A stretch of DNA of 64,000 nt from Colias croceus. Its lineage: Eukaryota > Arthropoda > Insecta > Lepidoptera > Pieridae. A program made the position numbers and the translations under genes. The DNA lies in the NCBI RefSeq assembly GCF_905220415.1, contig NC_059542.1:6386001-6450000 (forward strand). The letters are read 5' to 3'. Below the pieces are notes generated by a model. The model ran no database searches. It was not told where the DNA came from and worked only from the letters and a program-made list of their open reading frames with translations. Shown piece after piece: positions 38,442-49,695 of the stretch. The first letter of the stretch is position 1; every line of letters starts with the position of its first letter.

Positions 38442-39686
38442 ATAAGGTAAAAGCTTCTAATACGGCGGTAGTCAAAATCGCTTCCTTTTACGGTGGTATT
38501 TCTATTTTCGAGTTTTATTCCTGTTTTATTAATTTTAAGTACACCAAAACGTAAACTATTTATTCCAAATCTATTTCTTCATGACTTAACTAACGTTTGC
38601 TAGTATAGCACATAGAAAACACAACAAGATCAATCAATCTGTATAACGGCATCAACGTGAAACAACAAAAGTAAGTACACTAATATATTATATACGTAGA
38701 AACTAAGTTTTTCGTATTAATAAGATGTTCAAGTTTGTATATGTATTGTTTATAGCATTTTCCTACTATTACACTCACTATTTAAATAGCTTGTTTCATA
38801 TTTGTAAGTCATTTTTTACCCAAAAAATAAGAAATAAAATACCGCCGTAATACGATACGAATTTTATAGATTAATCCTAATATTGTTTATAACTTTTAAT
38901 TTATTTACTTATTGAATTAGTTCCAAGATTAGTTGAAATAATTATTAATCTGATAAATTAGAAACCATATTCTGCGGTATGTGTTCTTAATTAGAAATCC
39001 AGTTAAATATGAAAATGGTTGAGTATAAAATGTTTTTTTCTTAGAAGGGGTAAAAATGGGAAGGTGTGTAGTTTTCCTATTACGGTGGCAGCTATTTCCA
39101 GGTAACTCTGTATTAGGTTATATGATATCCTATTACGGCCCTATTCATAGAACATAAAATTACCAGATTTAAGGTTGAGTAAATAAATAAGAAGTTTTGT
39201 GTCTTTTTTTGTGGATTCTTATTTGATATGCGTGTTTTGTTTTTTTGTTGATAAAACCAAAAGCATAAGTGAAACACACTAAAAGTGAATCAACGTAATC
39301 AAACCAATGGTCAATGAATGAAAAACTTACAATTTAGTAATTTACTTTACTAACACATTTATATTATTTAATAAATATTATTTGTACGGAACTTCAATGA
39401 ATATAATTTCTGACCCTCCGTATTAGGAGCCGTATACCGCAGTAATAGGCTCTAACCAAAATCATACCTCCGTATTAGGGAAAATCGACCTGACTACTTA
39501 AATATTTTTTTAAAATAAGAAATATCATGAAAATAAACATAGACTCAAGAGCAATACAAAATTTAAGTTCCACTTTTAATGATAAAGTGGTTAAGCACCT
39601 TTAGAAAGACTTACAAATGCTTATTTTTTTTACTTACTTTCAAATGTTGTGAAATACCTCCGTAGTATTAGGTGCCTTTACCTTAT
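38442..39686. mobile_element. 1.25-kb inverted-repeat element with recurring CCTAATACGG-type motif
   Basis: The left end ATAAGGTAAAAGCTTCTAAT (then ACGGCGGTA) pairs with the right end read in reverse: ATAAGGTAAAGGCACCTAAT (then ACTACGGAGGTA). Inside, variants of CCTAATACGGAGGTA occur in both orientations at about 38487, 38839, 39076, 39129, 39414, 39434 and 39466 besides the two ends. No coding frame is present. It looks like a non-autonomous DNA transposon with repeated binding sites, but no clear target duplication was found and the superfamily is unknown. Confidence 0.5.
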
Positions 39687-40824
39687 AAACTAGTGATGAG
39701 TTTAGAAGACATTGGGCAAACAAATAGTGTTGTACCACTGGGCATTTACAATCTTTTGTTGTTCAAGTGGGATAGTGCAGACAGGATTCGTCTTAGGGAA
39801 AAAAGAACGCAATCATTTGTTTTAGTGGGAACTAGGTACTAGGTACTTACGTGTTTAATTGTATGACTTTTCCTTATTATTTATTAGTTTATTCTTGTCA
39901 TATAAAATATATAATAATATAGGCATTGTTTTACAAACTAAACGAACCATTTTCATTTAGTAGGTATTATTAATATGTAATATGTCTAGTAAATCAAAAA
40001 TTCAACTTTTTTTCATTATTTAATAACTTGAATTTTTTTTAATGTTAGCAAATATTTTCAAAATCATTTCATGCTAAATACATCTGACGGAGTAATTAAA
40101 TGAATATTATTTTATATATAATTTAAACCTGCTCTTAACTTAATACGTTAATAGTTATTAATATTATTAATCGTAAATATTATAAATGTTATGTTTAATC
40201 ACAAAAAACAATATCTAAAACTTTTCAAAGCAAAAATAAAATGTAATCTATTACGCCTGATATTTTAAAAACACAGTTAGTAAATTCATTGAAACAATTC
40301 CATCAGTGGTACTTCGTATTAAGAATAATTTTCGAGCAAATAATTAGTTTCCATTTAATACAAAACCCTGTGTAAAATATGCTTATCCAGAATTATTTAC
40401 TAAGACGTTCTTTCTAGATACAAATAATGTGTCAGGCGTTGAAAACTTCTCTAGATTTCTTAAAAAAATTGCTACCAGATTGGATAAGTTAGCAAATGCT
40501 CTTATATTAATGATTGATGCAATTTTGTATAGGAGAAATAAAATACTGATACAGTGAGACGTTTTATAACCCTTCGCGACTTACAATAAATGAGATTAAA
40601 TCTTTGAACTAATAAATTTATCTTTAAACTTTTATAATTTCATTTGGGAAGATGATATAAATCGTTTCGAAACTTTTGTACCTTTTTAGATGATAAAGAA
40701 AAGCTTTTATTGCCTGCATACCTCTTGTCGAATAAAAAACTTATCGAAAACTATAAATTATCCAATAATTAATGTATCCTATCTGGATATTTAGCAAAAT
40801 ATCCAAATGGAATTTTAATACACC

Positions 40825-40878
40825 AATGAGTAAAATGTTATGTAAAATAGAGGCATTTTACATAACATTTTACTCATT
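40825..40878. repeat. Perfect 24-bp-arm hairpin
   Basis: Arms 40825-40848 and 40855-40878 are exact reverse complements (AATGAGTAAAATGTTATGTA and on) around the loop AGAGGC. Confidence 0.85.
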
Positions 40879-42408
40879 CAAATAAGGTGGAACATTTCTA
40901 TAACTTTTTTTTCATAGGAACTTAAATATGCACGAATTTAAAACGTCTTTAGGGATAAATAGAATAATTAATTATTTGTATAAAACACCGTATGACTATT
41001 TTTATACTATATTTTTTATAGCAAGAGTTCTTTAACCTCTAGTGTGAAAATTGTATAGCTACAGCAACTTGACTTGGCTTTTTGATCATCTTCTTTCTTC
41101 TTAAATTGTTATGAAGAACATATTATTTGAATAGAATGTTCACAATAAATATTCATATGAATGAAATTTTTCTATAAATGAATTACTAAATTTTAAATCT
41201 ATAAAATCTTGTGTGTTTTACAAAAAAAAATTAAATTAAATTAATTTTAACTTAATTCCGTAATATAAGTTATTGCTAAATAACTATACAAAAAAAAACA
41301 ATCATACCTACATCGAACTTCGGTCGACTTTTATACATTTTTCTAATGTTCAACTGAAGTTCGTATTCAATTCAAAAAAACATTCAGTCACAATAAAAGT
41401 TGTGATAAAAGTCATGGTTGATGATTTTTATTTTGATTCATACAGAGCTCTAGTCCAATATAGCCATATATGAATAACGAAATATATTATAATCAATAAC
41501 AGATGTTCCAAGAAATTAATAAATTGATTAATAAAAAAATAGACTTATATATAACAGAATATTTAAGATCCGAAAAGAATCCCGCTATGCCGTTATAGTT
41601 AAAATATGTTTCGTTTTATAACTAATACAAATGCATGTAAATACATAAATGTTATACCACCTAATGTTATCTATTTCAATAGAACTAGAAGTGCAAAACT
41701 TTATTCTGTCTAGGCTATTTTATTTTATTTAGGTAGATAGAAAAAAAGTTCGGCGATGAAGTATAAGGTAATTAATAAGGTATGTTACTTACATTTTACA
41801 TCTAGTCCAGTGGGCCGAGACAAACGTCAAAACGCAAAGGAATAGAATCCGCTATCAATTCTAATTGATATAAGCGTATGATATTTTGCTAAGGATTTGT
41901 AAACGACGACGACGACCACGAACAAAATTTTCATCATTGGTAGAGTCGGTCACTCTACCATTACTAAAATTTCATGAGCTTATGTCAATAATTAGCGATA
42001 GCAGTTTCTATTCCTTAGCGTTATTCTATTCTCTGACATTTGTCAGATCGGCCTGCAGATCAAACAGATATTGTGAGATGTTTAAATATAAGATATCATA
42101 AAACACTTAATTTCTTTAATACGACTTAAACTGGATAGGTTTTAATTTTTGCTCATATTGATCAACTTTTTGAGAAAAATGCAACGCCAATATTTTTAAA
42201 GCGAAACTTTTATTACATCGTCTCAAACTTTTTGGTATGTGTAGTTCATGTCGCGTGACGCACGATACGTACGATAATTATCGTACAAATACGATAATTT
42301 TTAGTTAAATGTCTATAGTGTGAAAAAAAGTTTCACTTTTACCGTGGTTTCATAAAACCACACAACATTTTTTATTCTTATTTTAATACATTATTATTAA
42401 TATTGATT

Positions 42409-42718
42409 ACTAGCTTCCGCCCGCGACTCCGTCCGCGCGGAAAAATTAAGATTTATTTTATTTTTCTACGTATTTTTCCGGGATAAAAAGTATCCTATTT
42501 TATGCCCAGGATAATAAGGTATAATTATACCAAGTTTCATCGAAATCGAACCGTAAGTTTTCACGTGATGCCTGAACATACAGACAGACAGACAGACAGA
42601 CAAAAATTTTTTTAATCACATATTTGGGCTTGGTATCGATCCAGTAACACCCCCTGCTATTTATTTTTTCAATATTTTCAATGTACAGAATTGACCCTTC
42701 TACAGATTTATTATATAT
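42409..42718 (+). mobile_element. RTE-like retroposon tail, family B (copy 2)
   Basis: Nearly identical to the copy at 25020-25331, from CTAGCTTCCGCCCGCGACTC through the CAGA run to CCCTTCTACAGATTTATTAT, with a slightly longer CAGA tract. The high similarity implies recent activity of this family. Confidence 0.7.
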
Positions 42719-43603
42719 AATAGAAGAAGATGTATGTACATGTATAGATTATAAGATGTCGTAAAAATCATTATAATTAAATTATTACAATAATTATGAA
42801 TGTTAAATAAATTTTTAGTCCACAAAAGCTACCTCATTTTAAACATTTCGAATATATGTAATATAATGTATATTATGAAATAAGATTTAATGTCCCTAAT
42901 TAAATTTTATTTTATTTATTTTGCATACTCAATCGCATCTTATTAAAATTTTATTCACTAATGCATTCCAGGGTCAAAATTGTGAACTGTATATTCTACA
43001 GTCAATTTTATTCGAACACTAACTTTTATTAGATACCTAATTTAACTTTAAAATAACTTAATTATGTAAAAACACAAAACATAAAGTATGTCAATATGCA
43101 TAGTTAAAATAATTGTCCTCATTCATATGTATCATTACTAGTACATTTACATAGTAGTCTTGACCATATCGACTAAACAGCAAGATTATAAAAGACGTAA
43201 GATTTGATATTGATAAATAATTTGATAAAAATATTCGCATTATTTTAAATAAAGTTATTATAGTGATAACATTTTCTGAAATTTATTAACCACTGTGACA
43301 AAATATTACAAAATAGTTATTAAATTTCATCTCTAAGTTTTTGTATACAAATAGTTCAAACGAATGATGTCTGTGTAAATAAGGTGTAAATAGATACTAA
43401 AAAATATCTATCCGATGCTGTAGTATTTTCTTAGGGAGTAGGAATCGCATAAACATATTATGTGTAAAAAAAAACATGCAAAAAAGTAGGAATTCATATC
43501 ACGTTTATTAACAAGCAATGTTGAAAAACGTTTTAAAAAACAGGTACAAGAGTAAATAGGTACAAAGTAGCGGTATACATTATAATTTGAGACTAGATTT
43601 AAA

Positions 43604-46119
43604 TTAAGGCAAATGAGCACCTGAAGGTATAAAACCTCTCTCGTCGGCTGTGTAGTCTACTCTGTAGGTCACACCATCGGGTCCTACGTATTCGAAGAAA
43701 CCTTTAGCTCTCATACCTTCGAAGTTGGCGTCTTTTTCGATACGACCAGCCTCCTCGGCAAGAATCTTGTTTTCAGTTTCGTATAAGTAATGGTAACCAT
43801 CTGGGTTAATGTCGCCCTCTTGGCGGATGATCCCGTATTTGTAGTCATAGTTGCCTGTCGTAACGGCTACTTTAGGAACAACTGGGGCAGGAGATGGCCT
43901 GTATGGAGCTGGAGTCGAAACAGCGGCAGTCACGGGAGCCACTGAAGATGGCTTTGGTGCAGCGGTTGCGGGCCTGTTAAAAGGATTTTCGTCAGTTTTA
44001 CACTACGCAGCTATTCGATACTACGTCAAAGCTACTTCTGCGTAATTTTAAGCAGTAGATATCTATACTTCTAGATCACATAAAACGAATATTTATAATG
44101 GATTGAAAAATCATAATATACACATACAGGAAAATGAAAAAAGTCTCTTATTATAGAATAATCGTGCATGAGAAAAGTTTATACGCATATATACAATATA
44201 CATATACTAATTATCATGTAATAAATAATTTTATAGGAAAAAAATAATGGAGCGAGGCAACAAGCTGCGCTCCTTGTTGGATTTAAAGGTATCAGGTGCA
44301 TTTCATATGTCGCAATTCCAACCCCGCGTCCACATCATTAAAGTGGTTCGACGGAACACAGTGGGATTTGAGTCGGTAAGAATTTGACATAACCCACAGC
44401 TCCTTCCCCGGGGGCCGTGGGCATCTATGCAAGATTTCCACTTGAAAAAATACGTTCATTTTATATTTGTGTCTGACCAACGGAAGTAAGAAAACAAACC
44501 TAATTTAATAAAATAGATGAAAAAGTATCAAATCGAAAAATCATATATTTAAAATGAGCACTTTACCTTAGTATAAAGGCATTAGCTATGTAAAAAGTTT
44601 TATTAGATAATTTAATTTGTTAGTTTAAAATGTCAGGATCTTTGAACATCATGACTTAAATCAAAGACATAAATACTCGCCATTACCAGTTGATTAGTAC
44701 AACATAGGACACATAAAGTTTGTAAAATATTTACATTCTGGTCATGTCTCAATTACCATGTTACGTCATTAATTGTTTAGGTTAATTTGAAGAACCTTTG
44801 CCCTTCACTCTATACTTGCAAGTTAATATACATCCAAGAGGTTTTCCCTCGATCACTTTAAGGGTCGCTTTACCTAGACTCCTTTTCAGGCTTGTATTTC
44901 CCAAGGTCGTCCTTGTAAGGCTTGTACTTTTCGATATCATCCTTGGAACCGACGTAGAAACCACCGGGTCCACCCTTGTCAGAGGATCCGCTGTAGAAAC
45001 CACCCGCACCACCGCGGTCACCACGGTCGCCACTGTTTTAAAATATTATTTGAAAAATAGACCTTAATGCAAGTAATATTAAAGAGGTTTGGATTTGCAT
45101 TTAAAATATCTAAATAATAGTAAGTTGGATGACTAATCGTCCAGGAAAATAGAGATTTCTAACGAATATTCATCAGCAGCTACAGTTTATCTGTGTGAAC
45201 AAGGACTTTTTAATTCTAGTTAACATAATATTAAATTAAATTATTTGTTTTTAATGGAGAAAACTAAAATATAATTTTCTGTTTTATTATAAGTATGTAA
45301 TTTAAATGATAGCTTCGTTAATAGACGAACGAACGTAAATAATATATTAGTATTACATACTTTTGAATATCTTGCGAAAATGAATTCTTACGAAATACTT
45401 ACTTGTAACGACCCGAGTCATCAGGGATGTAACGCCCTGAAGAATCTCTTTCGCGCCAGCTGTAACCGCGAGGACCAAATTTGCTGGGGTCGTATTTACC
45501 CTGGTTGTTATAGATCGGGTTGTATTGACCTGGATTGTTTTGTGTGATTTTACTAGTGGTTGTGGATAACGGTCTGCTGGTTCTAACTACGAAGGGTCGA
45601 TCCGAGAATGCTACTCCTCTGGAATAATATCACATACATATGTAATTGTTTCTTATTTATGACTCCAAACTCATTTATTCAAAATCAAAAGCGCAAAGAA
45701 AAAATATCTTCATTAAACTTTACATTTATTGTTTTAGATTTTCATAGAGTGGGTGCATTTTTTTATTACCAAAGAAATGATAACCATCTGGGTATACACC
45801 CTCTCTCGTCGGCAAATTGTGTTAATAACAGTTACTGACGATTTTCTCAAAGATAAAAATTATATAAATGCATTATGCACTCACTGGCCAGCTGCAAGGG
45901 GAGCAACGACCGCCAAACTCAACACCTGAAACACCAAAAACACATTCACTTAACACGATATCTAAATTAATATTAATAATATTTTATTATATTCTTAATA
46001 TTAATCACATTTTATTATAATCTTGATTTTAAAACATTTGTTTTTATTCAATTTTGGTCTGCGATACGATCGTAACCGAGCGTCGACACATCTGCTATAC
46101 GTACCAAGATGGCTCGCAT
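43604..46119 (-). CDS. LCP30: LCP-30-like larval cuticle protein (paralogue 1), five exons
   Basis: A predicted secreted cuticle protein of 266 residues. Exons: 46119-46105 (MRAIL), 45925-45885, 45618-45403, 45032-44874 and 43973-43604, ending TAA; the 801-nt sum keeps frame. Order of parts: split signal peptide (MRAIL + VLSLAVVAPLAAG), a tract with NNPGQYNPIYNNQGKYDP and SSGRYIPDDSGRYK, a glycine-rich collagen-like exon (GDRGDRGGAGGFYSG, GGPGGFYVGSKDDIEKYKPY) with an RGD tripeptide, a proline/valine linker, and an RR-1 domain (YDYKYGIIRQEGDINPDGYH, YLYETENKILAEEAGR, GFFEYVGPDGVTYRVDYTAD). This order and wording match silkworm LCP-30. Exons 3 and 4 are phase 2-2 and multiples of three. A polyadenylation signal AATAAA lies at 43509-43504. 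A near-identical domain layout in 49696-52160 shows recent duplication; which copy is the orthologue is not resolved. Confidence 0.94.
44282..44470 (-). repeat. GC-richer dispersed-repeat-like segment in intron 4
   Basis: The block contains CCACGGCCCCCGGGGAAGGA and CTTACCGACTCAAATCCCAC on the minus strand, unlike the AT-rich intron around it. It resembles degraded retroelement sequence common in moths, but no second copy lies in the window, so the class is open. Confidence 0.3.
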
Positions 46120-46176
46120 TGTTGTGACTATCTACAGAAAGACAATCTGAATGTTGATATTTCAAAGATCAATCTC

Positions 46177-46184
46177 TATTTATA
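46177..46184 (-). promoter_or_regulatory. TATA box of LCP-30-like paralogue 1
   Basis: TATAAATA on the minus strand, 58 bp upstream of the ATG at 46119. The start region around ATATCAACATTCAG is shared with the promoter at 52215. Confidence 0.8.
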
Positions 46185-46200
46185 CGTTTTTTTTTTTCAA

Positions 46201-46222
46201 CTAATTTTATAATGTGATTCTC
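46201..46222 (-). promoter_or_regulatory. Conserved upstream element shared by both LCP-30-like genes
   Basis: The plus-strand reading CTAATTTTATAATGTGATTC is almost identical to 52237-52257 (CTAATTTATAATGTGATTCT), at a similar distance upstream of the TATA box. Retention amid diverged sequence suggests a regulatory site or very recent duplication. Confidence 0.45.
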
Positions 46223-47102
46223 GGTGTGTCTAGTTCTTTAGGTATATAATTAGAAGATAATTAGGTATTCAGTAGATTAGCTCCTACATTTATATGCACT
46301 TGGACAAAATAAATAAAAATATAATGCTCGCAATAAATATTATTTTCGTCTTATTTCTTGACATTTTGCTATTTGTACTTTATAGATAGATGCATGTTAG
46401 GTAGATTAGAAAAAAACATTAGTAATATTAACAACTGTCTCAAATGCATTCGGAGAAGGTACGTTTGTAGAAAAGTAGGTTATTATATTTCTTGTTCCTT
46501 TTCTAGGAACTACTATGCAGGTTACTTCACAATATTACTCTGCCTGTGAATTAATGATATTCAGTATTAAGGTAACAACTGTCGGTATTATGGATATCTA
46601 CTTACTAATCCACGCATAGGTATACCTACACCATTAGAAGGTACATAAAGTTATTAAAGGTGTATTATGAACAATTAATATATAATAATAGCAAAAGTAA
46701 ACATTATAATAAATATACGAAAAATTAAAAGGTTAAAATATCATGTATTCTATGAATCATGACAATGTTTGAATTTAGGTGACCTATAAATAGCGGAAAC
46801 ATTAATAGTATTTAAAATGGCTTTTTTATGTAGGTCAGTATAATGGAAAGTATTATTATATTTATAACATAGCACTGGCATAGTTTATTTTTAAATATTA
46901 TGTATACAGCAAAATCTATTAAGATCGTTACAGTAAAATAAAAAAAAATATCATTTCGAAATAATAAAACGGACATTCTTTCTTTTTGCTATGCCAAATA
47001 ATGCAATAGTATGTACCTACCTATAAGAAAAAAAAAGTATTATATTAAACCGATACTGACTTGTACAACTGTTATTATCTATTTCACATCATAATAATAT
47101 TA

Positions 47103-47293
47103 TACAGGATGTCCCACTGTTGGTATACTAAGCTCAAAGGAGGTTATAGTTTTGCATACGCTGAGTACGTAAAAAATACTACGACGAATTTTTTTTTCAA
47201 ATAGATGAATTCATAAGACTCACCCACCAAGCAAACCATGTACACCCCCTACAAGCAACCCATTTTTGCCACCAGCTCCTGGGACACCCTGTA
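47103..47293. mobile_element. Short TA-flanked MITE (Tc1/mariner type), 191 bp
   Basis: The left end TACAGGATGTCCCA and the right end TGGGACACCCTGTA are 14-bp inverted repeats with one mismatch, bordered by TA dinucleotides as expected for IS630/Tc1/mariner insertions. No coding capacity. Confidence 0.7.
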
Positions 47294-47480
47294 TATCAAC
47301 AAATTATAGAATACAATCCTTCGGTCTATCCCTAAATATTGCTTAGATCTATAGAACTACACAAGGGGGTTTGATTAAAGCTTCATTGCTTTATGTGAAT
47401 ATATTATTAAGCATCCGTAATTATATGCTAATTATTAATGATCCAAAATTAAATGAAAAATTACTGTTCCAAAGAGATTC

Positions 47481-47876
47481 TACAGGGTTCGTTTTCAATG
47501 ACCGGCCAAATTTTCAGAAATGGTTCAGAATCGATAACATTTTAGATCTCATGAAAAAAAAAACTTTTTTTTTTAATTATATTGCATTCCTGTCCGCCAC
47601 TAAAAAGCGAACGTGTGGACATTACAAAAGCACAATTCAGTTCAACAACCTAGATAGGTAGAAGTTAGCACACACATAAATTTGGCGATGCGCGCACGCA
47701 CACAAGTGCATTGATTCTGGCGGTGTTTACGATTTAGTAAATTTTTAAGACATTTTCAAATGAATGCTATTATTTTTATTTTATTTTATTCGACAATAAT
47801 GTTTCAAATGTACCTTTGGTTTAATATCTTGATCTTAATTTTAAATGTTGGCTGGTCATTGAAAACTAACCCTGTA
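47481..47876. mobile_element. TA-flanked MITE (Tc1/mariner type), 396 bp
   Basis: The left end TACAGGGTTCGTTTTCAATG (then ACCGGCCAA) and the inverted right end TACAGGGTTAGTTTTCAATG (then ACCAGCCAA) match at 27 of 29 positions, with TA at both outer edges. The interior is AT-rich and non-coding. It shares the CAGGG start with its neighbour at 47103 but not the rest of the terminal repeat. Confidence 0.75.
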
Positions 47877-48105
47877 TAGAGAAGATTTAAATAAAAAATA
47901 AAGTTCGTACTTAACAATGAGAAATTCGCGTTCTTAACGACTCCTTTCCATTATTTATGGATAATATCGGACAAGAATCAATTGTTTTTTGAAAATGGCT
48001 ATATTGTGCATATTCAAAGGAAATTTTTGTCATTGGAATAGGAGTAAAACAATTGACATCACATAAAATAAATAGTATTTTTTAGTTTGATAAATATATA
48101 ATCGA

Positions 48106-48252
48106 CTAGCTTACCGCCCGCGGCTTCGCCCGATTTCTCTAAAACGATTTGAGATTTAAACTATCCTATCTCTCAAGTTGGATCGAACTGCACATGGTGT
48201 GCGAATTTTATTATAATCGGTTAAGTGGCTTAGGAGTCCATTGAGGACAAAC
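48106..48252 (+). mobile_element. RTE-like retroposon tail, family D (copy 1)
   Basis: It begins CTAGCTTACCGCCCGCGGCT and includes CTCAAGTTGGATCGAACTGC and GGTGTGCGAATTTTATTATA, ending GGAGTCCATTGAGG. A minus-strand copy is at 58838-58963. Confidence 0.65.
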
Positions 48253-49695
48253 ACTTAACAACTTTAACAAATAAATTTTAACTTTTTGGTATACATGTTG
48301 TAACAAGGATTTTTTTAACCCTTTTTTCGGAAATATTAAATTATAGATATTATAGTCTTCAGTCATTTTGATAATATTCGTATTTAATGAAAAAAATGGT
48401 ATATTATATCTTCCTTCACGTACTCTACTCAGTACTCACTCGTCTACTTAAATGTAATTTTACAGGGAAATAATTAATAACAAAAAGCTTTCGCAAAACT
48501 TGATGTCAAACGACTAATGAAATAATGTTACATATTTTATTAATGAAATGAATCCATACTAATTTTGACATCTTTTTGAATAGGTGTAATTTGTTTAACA
48601 AAATTTGTTCTTCTGTAATTTGTGTAAGATTTTCCTTTTTTATTATAAAATATTAGTGACCTCCTGTGAATTAATAGTTAAGAAAACATTAAAATGTAAT
48701 AAAACTAAGAATTTGTTTAATATTTATCACATAAATATATCAGACGATTTCCGTGCGAGTAGAGAAACTTCTGGTTTTCATTTTGTTAGCGAACTATTTT
48801 AAGATAAACATAAAGATTATAATGTAGAATATTTCATTTTGAAGTTATTTTCATTATTTAAAAAAACTGTTTTTCTTAATTTAATTATTTTAAAATACAA
48901 TTTTAATAATATAAATGATATATTTTTTATATAGAATACATATGCATAACTACAATATAATTTATAGTTCAACACGTAATGTGTACGGACATATCTTCAT
49001 CTTTAGGATATATTTTAAAGAAATTAATTATTTTTTTAGTATTTTTTGAGCTCTTAGAATATTGCTCTTATAATAGAATATTTATTAGTGCTATAATAGA
49101 TTACAAACTAAGCCTTTCAAATAAGTTGTAAATATAATCAGTTTTCTAAATAAACCAACCCTTCAACAGGTTACCTGTGAGTTTAAACTAAGTAAGATAT
49201 TATGACATTTACAGTAAATAATATTGATATTGTAATAAGAAAATGTATGTTTATTTTTTATTTAAAATTAATTATTAGTGCTTACGTTTTTAAAAAAACT
49301 ATTAAGTATAAAATTTGTGTACTAAAGGATCCCTTTCTTTGTTTTTATGTTTGTTGAAAGCTAACTTTTCAATTTTATTTATTAAATTGCTGTCGAAATT
49401 ACTTACAATTGTTTTAAGTCTATCAGTCGATACTTTTTAATTAACTTATTTTATATAGATTTTGTTGGTATATTAATTGTTTAATTATGTATGTATATTG
49501 CGTGTAAACTGAACAAAACTTTAGTTCAATAAACCAAGTAAAGGAAAAACTTTATTAAAGTTACAAAATAAAATGAAACGTGTTTATATTTTAATAACAT
49601 TTAATATTTATATCACATTAACAATGGCTCCAGAACTAAAAGTTTTAGCCTATAAGGTACATATGTAACAATTTTTATCATAAAGACTAGACTCA

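Larger units (their letters stand above)
39690..43500. other. Gene-free intergenic stretch
   Basis: About 3.8 kb of AT-rich DNA holding a hairpin (40825-40878) and a family B tail (42409-42718). The open frames near 41273 and 41886 resemble nothing known and lack splice or promoter context. Confidence 0.6.
46225..49545. other. Gene-free intergenic stretch between the two LCP-30-like genes
   Basis: About 3.3 kb, AT-rich, with two TA-flanked MITEs (47103-47293 and 47481-47876) and a family D tail (48106-48252). The frame open at 47371-47661 crosses a MITE end and is not a gene. Confidence 0.6.

Noticed and set aside
47371..47661. A 96-codon plus-strand open frame
   Set aside because: It runs across the left terminal repeat of the MITE at 47481-47876 and includes a run of A/T homopolymers.
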